From Candidatus Latescibacterota bacterium (GTDB lineage: Bacteria; JAAXHH01; JABIQT01), in assembly GCA_018667995.1 (NCBI GenBank), contig JABIQT010000384.1, positions 1 to 8,841 of the forward strand: a DNA stretch of 8,841 nucleotides, written 5' to 3'. A program made the position numbers and the translations under genes. The notes below the pieces were generated by a model. That model was given only the letters and a program-made list of their open reading frames with translations. It did no database searches and was not told where the DNA came from. Positions 1 to 6,990 of this stretch are shown piece after piece; within the stretch, counting starts at the first letter, position 1; each line of letters starts with the position of its first letter.

Positions 1-1469
1 ACATCAAGTAACTGCGCAATCTGCCGTATGACATCGGTGTCCTGCTGCGCCCCTCCAGGCGGTGGGAAGGCTTTTCGCAGGCGCTGCACGCGACCGGCGA
101 CATTTGTCACGGTACCGTCTTTCTCAAATGGCGATGCACCTGGCAATACGATGTGGGCCAATGCCGTGAGTGCTGAAGGCGCGACGTCCTGGACGATAAG
201 CAGATCCAGCTTGCCCAATGTCTCTTGCTCCTCCGACGTGAGGCTACAATGCGTATCTCCATTTAGGAAATAAACAGTCTTCACCGTGCCAGCCTGTATC
301 CCATCTATAACTTGTTTCATGTCGGAAACACCCAGCATCTCCGCGGCGCCCCGCGCATTCGCCGATTTATCGGCCTCGATTCGAAATCCACTCTTGGCAA
401 CCCACTCCTCACCATCGGGTCTCCGATAGAGTCCACGGGCGGCGTCCTTCAATGACTGATCTCCGAGGCGTCTCAGGAGATAATTCTCTTCATTAGTCAT
501 CGCGGCCGAACCTACTAGAGCTACCGACGCCGAACTGTCGGCCGAATCTGTACTGACGATATGTTCGCCGACACGGGCTAAAGCCTCAGTCCAGGAAATA
601 GGGACAAGCTCGCCATCGACCCTTTCCATTGGTGATTTAAATCGGTCCAGATCCTGCCATTCGTTGTAAAGAAATCGTCCGTCATCACACATCCAGAATG
701 TGTTGACGTCCATGTTCTCTCGTGGCCTGGTCCTGTAAATCTTGTGATCCATCACCTCAAGAAGCGTATTACACCCTGTACTGCAGCCGGTGCATACGGT
801 ATTAACTTTGTCATAGTGCCAGATACGTGGTTTGTACAGAAAGTCTTTTGTCACGAGGGCACCAACCGGACAGATATCGGCCACATTACCGGACATCGGA
901 TTTTCGAGTGGCCTGTCAGGATGGATATCAATCTCAGATCTTGACCCCATTTTTGTCACGCCCAACTCGGAAGTCCCTGGAACCTGATCGCAGAATCTCG
1001 TACAACGCTGACAAAGAATGCAACGTGTGGAGAACAAGGTAATGTGCGACCCGAGATCTTTCTTAGGGGGGACGCGCTTATCTTCTACATAGCGGCTCTG
1101 CGAGCGACCGTGGTCGAACGAATAGTTTTGCAGTCGGCATTCACCGGCCTGATCACACCACGGGCAATCCAGAGGGTGATTGATCAGTAGAAACTCCATT
1201 ATTCCCTTGCGATTGTCGAGCACAGGAGGGGTGGTGGTCCGAATCTTCGTCCCATCACGATTGGCCGGTGTCGTACAGGAAGTAACCAATACCCATCGAT
1301 CGGGGGCGACCTCCATCTCCGTCAAACACATGCGACAATTGCCGTCAGCTTTCAAGCCAGGATGGTAGCAGAAGTGCGGAACTTCAATACCAGCCTGTGC
1401 GCAAGCTTGAACAATGTTCAAGCCATCATCAACCACGTAATCTTCGCCATCGATATTGATTGTAGGCAT
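1..1469 (-). CDS. nuoG: NADH-quinone oxidoreductase subunit G (NuoG), C-terminus cut by window edge
   Basis: NuoG is the largest peripheral-arm subunit of complex I and carries the chain of iron-sulfur clusters that moves electrons from the FMN of NuoF towards NuoB. The gene starts at ATG 1469, two bases after the nuoF stop, with AGG six bases upstream of the start. 489 codons are visible and the frame stays open at the left edge. The N-terminal ferredoxin-like domain has N1b ligands C34, C45, C48 and C65. N5 follows as H98-x3-C102-x2-C105-x5-C111. N4 is C150, C153, C156 and C200, with the canonical 43-residue gap before the last Cys. N7 is present as C226-x2-C229-x3-C233-x27-C261. A molybdopterin-oxidoreductase-like domain follows but is short: the late motif EKDGTVTNVAGRVQR is already reached at about residue 449, which suggests a compact NuoG. 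The assignment is secure; total length is unknown. Confidence 0.96.
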   Translation of the reverse strand, partial: MPTINIDGEDYVVDDGLNIVQACAQAGIEVPHFCYHPGLKADGNCRMCLTEMEVAPDRWVLVTSCTTPANRDGTKIRTTTPPVLDNRKGIMEFLLINHPLDCPWCDQAGECRLQNYSFDHGRSQSRYVEDKRVPPKKDLGSHITLFSTRCILCQRCTRFCDQVPGTSELGVTKMGSRSEIDIHPDRPLENPMSGNVADICPVGALVTKDFLYKPRIWHYDKVNTVCTGCSTGCNTLLEVMDHKIYRTRPRENMDVNTFWMCDDGRFLYNEWQDLDRFKSPMERVDGELVPISWTEALARVGEHIVSTDSADSSASVALVGSAAMTNEENYLLRRLGDQSLKDAARGLYRRPDGEEWVAKSGFRIEADKSANARGAAEMLGVSDMKQVIDGIQAGTVKTVYFLNGDTHCSLTSEEQETLGKLDLLIVQDVAPSALTALAHIVLPGASPFEKDGTVTNVAGRVQRLRKAFPPPGGAQQDTDVIRQIAQLLD

Positions 1470-1471
1470 AG

Positions 1472-2836
1472 TTAACCTAGGACCTGTTCCTTCAGTCTGA
1501 AATTACCCGGACCACCCATCGCTTCGTACCCCTCGTCTTGCTTCAGGTAGGCTTGCTCTACGGGTAGAACCACGGCCTTCTTCTGCTCGATGCTCGCTTT
1601 TATTTCGGGATAGTATTTTATCAGAAAAGTCTTGATCGGCCAAACAGCTGGAGCCATCCCAAAGGGGCAAACCGTTCTGCCATGGATCTGCACGCAAATA
1701 TCAAGCAGCAACGCAATATCCTCAATGCGTCCATCGCCGTCATGAATCCGGCGCAAAATATCGTTCATCCACGGGGTACCTTCTCGACAGGGCGTACACT
1801 GACCGCATGATTCATGCCGCGCGAAATTTGAGGCGTTAAGCATGACATCAATTATACTTACGGTCTCATCCATTACGATCACGCCGCCAGTGCCTCCCAT
1901 GGTGCCAATACTACCAAGCTTACCCAATTCCATGGTGGTGTCAATTTCATCAGGTGTAAGAACGGGTGCCGAGATACCTCCGGGTATCACGGCTTTGAGT
2001 TGCCTGTCTCCTCGAATACCACCAGCCACATCATAGATCACTTCGCGAAGCGTAATCCCTGGACTGAGCTCGTACAACCCGGGCGATTTCACGTGTCCCG
2101 AAACGCCAATTAAGCGTGTCCCGCTCGTGTCTTCCGTGCCAAGTTTTAAAAACCATTCTGCGCCATTTTTCAGTATGAGTGTCACATCGGAAAAGGTCTC
2201 AACATTATTCAAAATGGTCGGCTGGCCCCATAGACCAACAGCAGCTGGGAAGAAGGGAGGCTTCAAGCGAGGATAAGGGCGGTTGCCCTCAAGCGATTCG
2301 ATAAGTCCTGTTTCCTCCCCGCAGATATAGGCCCCAGCACCGGGATGCGGATAGATGTCAAGACTGAAGTCGGATCCCAAGATATTCTTTCCCAGAAATC
2401 CTTTTTCGCGGGCCTCGAGAAGGCAGTGTTCTACCTGGTCATAAATATGAAAAAACTCGCCGCGCATGTAGATGTAGCCGAGATTGACTCCCAGCGCATA
2501 GGACGTTAGTATCATTCCCTCTATGACCCGATGTGGATCGCCCTCCAACAGCTTGCGATCCTTGAAACTCCCGGGCTCACTTTCATCGGCATTTGCAAGT
2601 ACGTACCTTGGGTACCTGTCGGCACACATACTCCATTTTTGACCCGCAGGAAATCCCGCGCCTCCGCGCCCCTTGATGTTCGCTTCCTTGACGACATTTG
2701 TAACATCGTCAGGGGACATTTCCTTAATGACACGTTTCAGCGTCTCATATCCGCCCTGAGCTATATATTTCTCGATGTTAGCGAGATCGTCATGTTCTTC
2801 TATGGACGGCAAAAGTGCACGTGAGGCATCAGCCAT
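1472..2836 (-). CDS. nuoF: NADH-quinone oxidoreductase subunit F (NuoF), FMN and NADH binding
   Basis: NuoF oxidises NADH with a bound FMN and passes electrons to its [4Fe-4S] cluster N3, the entry point of the complex I chain on the cytoplasmic side. The 454-residue product is a usual length for the family. Visible motifs are the glycine-rich nucleotide loop GRGGAGFPAGQKW (residues 56-68), the FMN/NADH-site stretch NADESEPGSFKDR (82-94), the signature GAGAYICGEE (166-175), and N3 ligands C344, C347 and C350 in SCGQCTPCREG plus C390 in TVCPFG. The ATG lies 6 bases after the nuoE stop with only a weak GGA ribosome site about 10 bases upstream, so translation is probably coupled to nuoE. Nothing is missing or truncated. 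The N-terminal leader of about 20 residues is unremarkable. Confidence 0.98.
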   Translation of the reverse strand: MADASRALLPSIEEHDDLANIEKYIAQGGYETLKRVIKEMSPDDVTNVVKEANIKGRGGAGFPAGQKWSMCADRYPRYVLANADESEPGSFKDRKLLEGDPHRVIEGMILTSYALGVNLGYIYMRGEFFHIYDQVEHCLLEAREKGFLGKNILGSDFSLDIYPHPGAGAYICGEETGLIESLEGNRPYPRLKPPFFPAAVGLWGQPTILNNVETFSDVTLILKNGAEWFLKLGTEDTSGTRLIGVSGHVKSPGLYELSPGITLREVIYDVAGGIRGDRQLKAVIPGGISAPVLTPDEIDTTMELGKLGSIGTMGGTGGVIVMDETVSIIDVMLNASNFARHESCGQCTPCREGTPWMNDILRRIHDGDGRIEDIALLLDICVQIHGRTVCPFGMAPAVWPIKTFLIKYYPEIKASIEQKKAVVLPVEQAYLKQDEGYEAMGGPGNFRLKEQVLG

Positions 2837-2842
2837 GAGGTA

Positions 2843-3322
2843 CTATTCCAACCCTTCGATTATCGTATCGATTTTTTCGGGCGTGAGATGTGTATGGAGC
2901 TCCCGGTTAACCAGCATGACGGGTCCTCGATCGCAAGCTGCCAGGCATTCGATCTTCTTGAGGGTAAAACGACCATCCTCCGTCGTATCACCCACACCGA
3001 TACCAAGTTTCCCAGAAATATGAGTAACAATATCAGAGCAGCCAGCAAGCGCACAGGGCAAGGTATGGCAGACATTTATCAGGTGCCTGCCAACCGGTTC
3101 CTTATTGAACATCGGATAGAATGTAGCAATCTCGGCAACCTTCACTGGCGATTCTTCAATCAGATCCGCCACACAGGACATTGCGTCGGGTGAGATATAC
3201 CCCCACTCCTTCTGTGCAAGGTGAAGTAGCGGCACGACCGCGGCTTTTTTATGCTCTGCCGGGTAGCGGGCCAAGATTTCTTCCGCTCTTTTTTGAGAGT
3301 CTGGTGAAAAAGCCAGCGCCAT
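2843..3322 (-). CDS. nuoE: NADH-quinone oxidoreductase subunit E (NuoE), 24 kDa-type [2Fe-2S] protein
   Basis: NuoE is a thioredoxin-fold [2Fe-2S] protein that pairs with NuoF in the NADH-oxidising module and carries the off-path cluster N1a. The product is 159 residues, normal for the family. It has the helical N-terminal part typical of NuoE (about residues 10-70, including QKEWGYISPDAM) and then the four cluster ligands C85, C90, C126 and C130, in CHTLPC and ECLAACD, followed by the conserved GPVMLVN and LTPEKI segments. The start ATG is four bases after the nuoD stop. AGG lies seven bases upstream of it, inside the end of nuoD, so the ribosome site overlaps the preceding gene. Presence of nuoE and nuoF shows a true NADH-dependent complex I rather than the 11-subunit ferredoxin-type form. 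Confidence 0.97.
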   Translation of the reverse strand: MALAFSPDSQKRAEEILARYPAEHKKAAVVPLLHLAQKEWGYISPDAMSCVADLIEESPVKVAEIATFYPMFNKEPVGRHLINVCHTLPCALAGCSDIVTHISGKLGIGVGDTTEDGRFTLKKIECLAACDRGPVMLVNRELHTHLTPEKIDTIIEGLE

Positions 3323-3326
3323 TTAG

Positions 3327-4616
3327 CTACCTGTCCAGTTCGCCTGCGATGATATTCATGCTGCCCAGAATCGCGACTACATCGGCCAGCATATGTCCCG
3401 GCACCAACTTCGGGAACATAGAAAAATGAAACAGCGACGGGGGCCTAACTCTGAGCCTATAGGGATGACGACTCCCATCACTCACGATGTAAAAACCTAG
3501 TTCGCCATTGGGCGCCTCGGTACTCGAATACACCTCACCGGGCTCCGGTAGAGGGCCGTGTCCCTCCATGGTCAACTTAAAATGATATATGAGTGATTCC
3601 ATGGACTCGTAAACTTCGGCTTTTGTAGGGATCACCGTATGATCTTCGTCCGAGCTAATTGGACCATCTGGGATCTTGTCAATAATCTGCCGAACGATCT
3701 TTATGCTCTGTCGCATCTCCTCCATACGTACCAGGTACCTATCATAGACATCGCCGTTTTCACCAATGACAACATCGAAGTCCAACTGGTCGTAAATGAG
3801 GTAAGGCTCGTTTTTGCGCAAATCCCAATCCACTCCGGAAGCTCTGAGGATTGGGCCGGTGGCGCCAAATCCCAAGGCATCGTCTGCTGAAACCACACCG
3901 ACTCCCTGAGTACGATCACGCCAGATACGATTGTGCGTGAGCAGTTTATCGATCTCATCAATAGACCGATCGCACTCAATAAGGGCCTTTCCCACGATTT
4001 CCTGAAAGTTCGGCGGGACATCTCGTAGCAGACCACCAACTCGCGTATAGCTGGTAGTGAGACGGGTGCCGGTAACTGCCTCAAAAACATCATAGAGTTC
4101 CTCACGAGCACGAAAGCCGTAAAGAAACGCCGTAAAGGCACCAATATCGAGAGCGGCCGTTCCCACACAAACAAGGTGATCCGCAAGACGGGACAGCTCT
4201 GCCAAAATTGTTCGGATGTATTCGGTTCTCGGGGTAAGGGTAATGCCCATCAACTTCTCGACCGCAGTCGCGAAACCGATATTGTTCGAGAGCGGCGACA
4301 GGTAGTTCATTCTATCGGAGAGCGCCACAAATTGATTATAGCTACGGTGCTCGCCGATCTTCTCGAATCCGGTATGCAGATAACCTATGTGGGGAGTGAC
4401 CTTAACAATGCGTTCGCCGTCAAGTTCCAATACCATATGCAACGTGCCATGCGTTGCGGGGTGCTGCGGACCGAAATTGAGCGTCATAGTCTCGGTCGGC
4501 ATATCAGGCACCGTCTTGAACTGTGCACGCTCGTTGCGCAACTTTTCAAGATCATCCTGGTCGAGACTGTCTATCTTTGCATCGGTTGCATTCATATACA
4601 AATAACCTGAACCCAT
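3327..4616 (-). CDS. nuoD: NADH-quinone oxidoreductase subunit D (NuoD), 49 kDa-type quinone-site subunit
   Basis: NuoD forms most of the quinone-binding pocket together with NuoB, at the junction of the peripheral arm and the membrane. The 429-residue product carries the family signature NFGPQHPATHG (47-57), PHIGYLHTGFEK (75-86) and the conserved terminal GELDR. H56 and Y105 are 49 residues apart, the same spacing as the quinone-headgroup His and Tyr of the characterised 49 kDa subunits, so the pocket looks intact. The chosen ATG lies 12 bases after nuoC but has no clear ribosome site. An in-frame ATG at 4595 (residue 8) has AGG ten bases upstream and is a credible alternative start; either choice leaves the domain untouched. 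nuoC and nuoD are separate genes here, unlike the nuoCD fusion of enterobacteria. Confidence 0.97.
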   Translation of the reverse strand: MGSGYLYMNATDAKIDSLDQDDLEKLRNERAQFKTVPDMPTETMTLNFGPQHPATHGTLHMVLELDGERIVKVTPHIGYLHTGFEKIGEHRSYNQFVALSDRMNYLSPLSNNIGFATAVEKLMGITLTPRTEYIRTILAELSRLADHLVCVGTAALDIGAFTAFLYGFRAREELYDVFEAVTGTRLTTSYTRVGGLLRDVPPNFQEIVGKALIECDRSIDEIDKLLTHNRIWRDRTQGVGVVSADDALGFGATGPILRASGVDWDLRKNEPYLIYDQLDFDVVIGENGDVYDRYLVRMEEMRQSIKIVRQIIDKIPDGPISSDEDHTVIPTKAEVYESMESLIYHFKLTMEGHGPLPEPGEVYSSTEAPNGELGFYIVSDGSRHPYRLRVRPPSLFHFSMFPKLVPGHMLADVVAILGSMNIIAGELDR

Positions 4617-4628
4617 TCGGTTCGGAAT

Positions 4629-5174
4629 CTAAAATGCGAAATTATCACGCTCACCGTTGCCGTGGAGTGGATAGTCTTTGCGGAGGGGATGTGCTCCAAA
4701 ATCATCAGGCATCACCAGACGACGAAGGTCAGGGTGGCCTTCGAATTCTATACCGTATAGATCGTATACTTCACGCTCCATCCAGTCAGCCGCAGGCCAG
4801 ACAGATGCAGCAGATCCCACTACTGGATCCGACTCGGGAACGGGTACCTTAATACGGATTCTCTGATTAGAAAGGTGGGAATGAAGATGGTAGACCACAG
4901 CGAAACGCACATCCTCATCGAGATATAGACGATCCACTGCTGTCAGATCACAGAGTCTGGTGAAAGGAGTCGAAGATTCATCCTTCAGGAACCGAAGCAC
5001 CGCAATGATGGCGGATCGTTCAACAGTGACCGTTTCTTCGGATAGTGCGTCCTGATAATCGAGCACTGCATCGGAAAAATGCTCTTTGAGCTCGCGGACC
5101 GTGCCACTGGACGAATCGACTACTGCTTCTTCCACGATAGCCTCTTCTACCTCTATTTTCTCGTTATCCGCCAT
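4629..5174 (-). CDS. nuoC: NADH-quinone oxidoreductase subunit C (NuoC), 30 kDa-type
   Basis: NuoC is a cofactor-free structural subunit of the connecting module, packed against NuoD and NuoB. With the start at ATG 5174 the product has 181 residues. The family signature is the stretch around WMEREVYDLYGIEFEGHP (131-148), followed by LRRLVMPDDF and HPLRKDYPL (162-170), all well conserved. The frame is open further upstream to an ATG at 5225, which would add 17 residues and overlap pyrE by 49 bases. The downstream ATG was preferred because it lies just two bases after the pyrE stop, matching the tight packing of the operon. The first 24 residues are strongly acidic (EKIEVEEAIVEEAVVD) and lie outside the conserved domain, so they are probably a disordered tail. 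The ribosome site is weak, which suggests coupling to pyrE translation. Confidence 0.95.
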   Translation of the reverse strand: MADNEKIEVEEAIVEEAVVDSSSGTVRELKEHFSDAVLDYQDALSEETVTVERSAIIAVLRFLKDESSTPFTRLCDLTAVDRLYLDEDVRFAVVYHLHSHLSNQRIRIKVPVPESDPVVGSAASVWPAADWMEREVYDLYGIEFEGHPDLRRLVMPDDFGAHPLRKDYPLHGNGERDNFAF

Positions 5175-5176
5175 TG

Positions 5177-5818
5177 CTACTCGAACCCCATCTTTTCGCC
5201 CCAACCCTTGGGGTCTGATTTCCATCCCAGTGCGATGACCTTTTCTTCGTCCGTAAGATCGCCCCGGTCGCTCATCACATCAAGAATAGCCGTAAAATCA
5301 GAAAGACACCAGCGAGCTACCGATTCTTTGCCAAATGCTTCCTCTGAGGCCGGCAATCCGTATTCAAAAACGGCCGCCACGCCAACGACTTCGCCACCGC
5401 CCTGGCGCACATCCGAAACGGCACTGAGAACGCCGCCACCGGTCGTGATCAGGTCCTCGGTAAAAATCACTCGGGCTCCTTCCGGCAGAACTCCCTCAAT
5501 TTGACGTTCTTTTCCGTATCCCTTCTGTCCAGACCTTACGTATATCATGGGGAGATTCAAACGTTCTGCTACCCACGAGGCAAAAGGAATAGCGGCAGTC
5601 GCGGTACCGGCAATGACATCCGGTTTCAGATCCTGGTCATTGATTATTCCAACCATCCCATCTACGATAGCTGCTCTTTCCTCAGGAAAGGAGATGATAA
5701 GACGATTGTCACAATATATCGGTGAAATTATGCCGGATCGATAATGGTATGGAGCTTCAACATTTATTGTCACGGCACGGATGTTCAGAAGCAGTTCAGC
5801 TATAGATTTCTTATTCAT
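5177..5818 (-). CDS. pyrE: Orotate phosphoribosyltransferase (PyrE) inside the nuo operon
   Basis: PyrE joins orotate and PRPP to make orotidine 5'-monophosphate, the fifth step of de novo pyrimidine synthesis, in the cytoplasm. From ATG 5818 the product has 213 residues, a typical PyrE length. The N-terminal orotate-side segment contains SGIISPIYCDNR (28-39). Next come AGTATAAIPFA (70-80) and the catalytic loop with R95, K99 and K103, YVRSGQKGYGKERQIEG (93-109). The PRPP-binding motif is VIFTEDLITTGGG (117-129). No key residue is obviously missing, so the gene looks functional. The frame also runs upstream to a TTG at 5881, directly abutting the nuoB stop. That would add 21 poorly conserved-looking residues and was rejected as start. 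No strong ribosome site is seen. The stop is two bases before nuoC, so the gene is embedded in the complex I transcript. Confidence 0.94.
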   Translation of the reverse strand: MNKKSIAELLLNIRAVTINVEAPYHYRSGIISPIYCDNRLIISFPEERAAIVDGMVGIINDQDLKPDVIAGTATAAIPFASWVAERLNLPMIYVRSGQKGYGKERQIEGVLPEGARVIFTEDLITTGGGVLSAVSDVRQGGGEVVGVAAVFEYGLPASEEAFGKESVARWCLSDFTAILDVMSDRGDLTDEEKVIALGWKSDPKGWGEKMGFE

Positions 5819-5881
5819 GGGGCGTCTGGTTCTCTGAATTATGGGCGACGTTTTGAACGACTCTTGGGATCTCGACAGCAA

Positions 5882-6352
5882 TTACATGGCTTTAGAAACA
5901 GCCACTTTTTCCTGAACCTTCATCAGAGCTTGGATCACGTTCTCTGGTCGGGGTGGGCATCCAGGAATATATACATCTACTGGAATAAACTGATCCACAC
6001 CTTGAACCAGGGTGTAGGTATTAAATACCCCTCCTGATGATGCACAGGCTCCCATCGATATTACCCATTTGGGCTCGGGCATCTGATCATAGATTTTCTT
6101 TAGTACCGGCATCATCTTTATGGAGACTCTACCCGAGACAATCATTAAATCGGATTGCCTGGGAGAAAATCGAATGGCTTCCGCACCGAACCGCGCCAGG
6201 TCAAATCTTGAGGCAAGTGTAGCCATCAGCTCAATTGCACAACAAGCTGTACCGAACGGCATAGGCCAAAGCGAGTTCTTTCTTGCCCAACCGACGACTT
6301 GATCAACGGTTGTTGTCATCACATGATCGCTAAGTTGATCTTCTAATCCCAT
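5882..6352 (-). CDS. nuoB: NADH-quinone oxidoreductase subunit B (NuoB), PSST-type, cluster N2
   Basis: NuoB carries the terminal [4Fe-4S] cluster N2, which hands electrons to the quinone in the pocket shared with NuoD. From ATG 6352 the product has 156 residues and begins MGLEDQL, a usual NuoB N-terminus. The N2 ligands are the tandem pair C37-C38 in [10 protein letters not shown]103 in [10 protein letters not shown] and C132 in PGCPPRPE, all present. The frame is open to a GTG at 6373, but the ATG fits the family start better. The ATG overlaps the end of nuoA by 10 bases, a typical translational coupling arrangement. The adjacent Cys pair together with the downstream GCPPRP motif separates it from hydrogenase small subunits, and the nuoA/nuoC/nuoD context removes doubt. 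Confidence 0.97.
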   Translation of the reverse strand: MGLEDQLSDHVMTTTVDQVVGWARKNSLWPMPFGTACCAIELMATLASRFDLARFGAEAIRFSPRQSDLMIVSGRVSIKMMPVLKKIYDQMPEPKWVISMGACASSGGVFNTYTLVQGVDQFIPVDVYIPGCPPRPENVIQALMKVQEKVAVSKAM

Positions 6353-6693
6353 TCCAAAGCACCCCGTTTCCACTCGTATACGAATCCAACGACGAGCATA
6401 AGGAAAAAGACGCCCATGGCCGCAGCTCCAAACAGGTGGAGGTCCTTGAAAACCACTGCCCAGGGGTACATATATATAATCTCGACATCAAAGAGGATGA
6501 ACAAGATAGCGATCAAATAGAATTTAACAGAGAAATTCTTCCGCGCGGTATCCTGAATCGGTACACCACACTCGTAAGACGCGAGTTTTTCGAAGTATTC
6601 TTTCTTGCGACCAACGAAGGAAGAAAGGGTAATGATGGTCAGTGCCAGTATCACTACAACAATGACGAGGAGTATCAGAGGAAGATAAACCAT
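6343..6693 (-). CDS. nuoA: NADH-quinone oxidoreductase subunit A (NuoA), membrane subunit
   Basis: NuoA is a small membrane subunit at the foot of complex I whose first loop lines the quinone cavity. The 116-residue product has three predicted membrane helices at about residues 2-25, 56-80 and 88-106. The loop after helix 1 contains the conserved YECGVP (40-45) with C42, and helix 2 contains [18 protein letters not shown] (54-71) with the conserved acidic pair D69 and E71. It is the first gene of the operon. ATG 6693 has a weak ribosome site (GGG seven bases upstream in CTGGGCAAAT). Its mRNA leader would be about 74 bases if the candidate promoter at 6774-6801 is used. Length and topology are normal for the family. 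Confidence 0.97.
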   Translation of the reverse strand: MVYLPLILLVIVVVILALTIITLSSFVGRKKEYFEKLASYECGVPIQDTARKNFSVKFYLIAILFILFDVEIIYMYPWAVVFKDLHLFGAAAMGVFFLMLVVGFVYEWKRGALEWD

Positions 6694-6773
6694 ATTTGCC
6701 CAGTGTTTGCGGGCTTGCCTCTCTCATAGGAGCGCCGATAAAAACGGTCAGATTAGGCTGAAAGTTCGGGATC

Positions 6774-6801
6774 AAAATACGGATGGGGTCTTAAATGTCA
6801 A
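6774..6801 (-). promoter_or_regulatory. Candidate sigma70-type promoter for the nuoA-pyrE-nuoG operon
   Basis: On the minus strand an exact TTGACA (6801-6796) is followed after a 16-base spacer by TATTTT (6779-6774), which matches the -10 consensus at four of six positions. Transcription would begin near 6767 and give a leader of about 74 bases before nuoA. This rests on consensus matching only. The position and orientation suit the operon, but sigma factor preferences of this organism are unknown. Confidence 0.45.
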
Positions 6802-6824
6802 GAGATATTGGGAAGGTATTTATC

Positions 6825-6854
6825 AAAAAAAGAAAGGGGCGTCAACAGCGCCTC
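6825..6854 (-). terminator. Terminator-like hairpin with T tract, minus-strand sense
   Basis: Read on the minus strand, GAGGCG (6854-6849) pairs with CGCCCC (6841-6836) across a 7-base loop, with one internal mismatch. It is followed directly by TTTCTTTTTTT (6835-6825). This is the shape of an intrinsic terminator. It lies upstream of the candidate nuo promoter, so it would not sit in the nuo leader. It could stop antisense transcripts leaving the AsmA-like gene or be a relic of a lost gene. Confidence 0.4.
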
Positions 6855-6856
6855 GC

Positions 6857-6876
6857 GCCGGGGCCTTCCGGCTTTT
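6857..6876 (+). terminator. Short terminator-like hairpin, plus-strand sense
   Basis: GCCGGG (6857-6862) pairs with TCCGGC (6867-6872), including one G-U pair, around a 4-base loop, and is followed by TTTT (6873-6876). The stem is compact and GC-rich but the T run is short, so termination strength is uncertain. It would block rightward read-through just before the candidate promoter of the AsmA-like gene. No plus-strand gene precedes it in the window. Confidence 0.3.
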
Positions 6877-6879
6877 GTA

Positions 6880-6908
6880 TTGACAAGATTTGCACCAACG
6901 TTTAGACT
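6880..6908 (+). promoter_or_regulatory. Candidate sigma70-type promoter for the AsmA-like gene
   Basis: An exact TTGACA (6880-6885) is followed after 17 bases by TAGACT (6903-6908), four of six matches to the -10 consensus. The predicted start near 6915 leaves an untranslated leader of about 75 bases. The support is consensus matching and location. A weaker alternative, TTGCCA at 6908-6913 with an AT-rich stretch near 6932, cannot be excluded. Confidence 0.4.
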
Positions 6909-6971
6909 TGCCATAACTTTTTTAACAGGTGTAATTTATGTTCATTTTGCGAAGCCATTTCACCCTCCATT

Positions 6972-6977
6972 AAGGAG
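6972..6977 (+). promoter_or_regulatory. Ribosome binding site of the AsmA-like gene
   Basis: AAGGAG is a near-perfect Shine-Dalgarno sequence, the strongest in the window, 13 bases before ATG 6991. The spacing is longer than usual. A TAA in the same frame at 6970-6972 closes the frame upstream, and no ATG, GTG or TTG lies closer in frame, so 6991 remains the best start. Confidence 0.65.
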
Positions 6978-6990
6978 AACATCTCTGGCC

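Larger units (their letters stand above)
6694..6990. other. Divergent intergenic region between nuoA and the AsmA-like gene
   Basis: This 297-base stretch has no convincing coding sequence on either strand; the short open frame that extends nuoA-antiparallel reading here is a shadow of nuoA. It contains a candidate promoter for each flanking gene and two oppositely oriented terminator-like hairpins lying between those promoters. No recognisable operator or riboswitch was identified by eye. Confidence 0.8.

Noticed and set aside
28-1368. Several plus-strand open frames across the left 1.4 kb
   Set aside because: They are antisense to nuoG, which reads without a break on the minus strand with all expected cluster ligands.
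3701-4186. 161-codon open frame on the minus strand in another frame of nuoD
   Set aside because: It overlaps the core of nuoD out of frame; the nuoD frame is conserved throughout, so this is a shadow.
4176-4610. 144-codon open frame on the plus strand, opposite nuoD
   Set aside because: It lies wholly antisense to well-conserved nuoD codons, has no family-like motif, and many similar frames occur opposite every gene here.
5175-5225. Upstream ATG for nuoC at 5225
   Set aside because: It would overlap pyrE by 49 bases and add residues that merely read the pyrE 3' end in another frame; the ATG two bases after the pyrE stop is more plausible.
5177-5818. Possibility that the embedded gene is another phosphoribosyltransferase (for example xanthine or adenine type)
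   Set aside because: The SGIISPIYCDNR segment and the RSGQKGYGKERQIEG loop are characteristic of orotate phosphoribosyltransferase, and the length is exactly typical.
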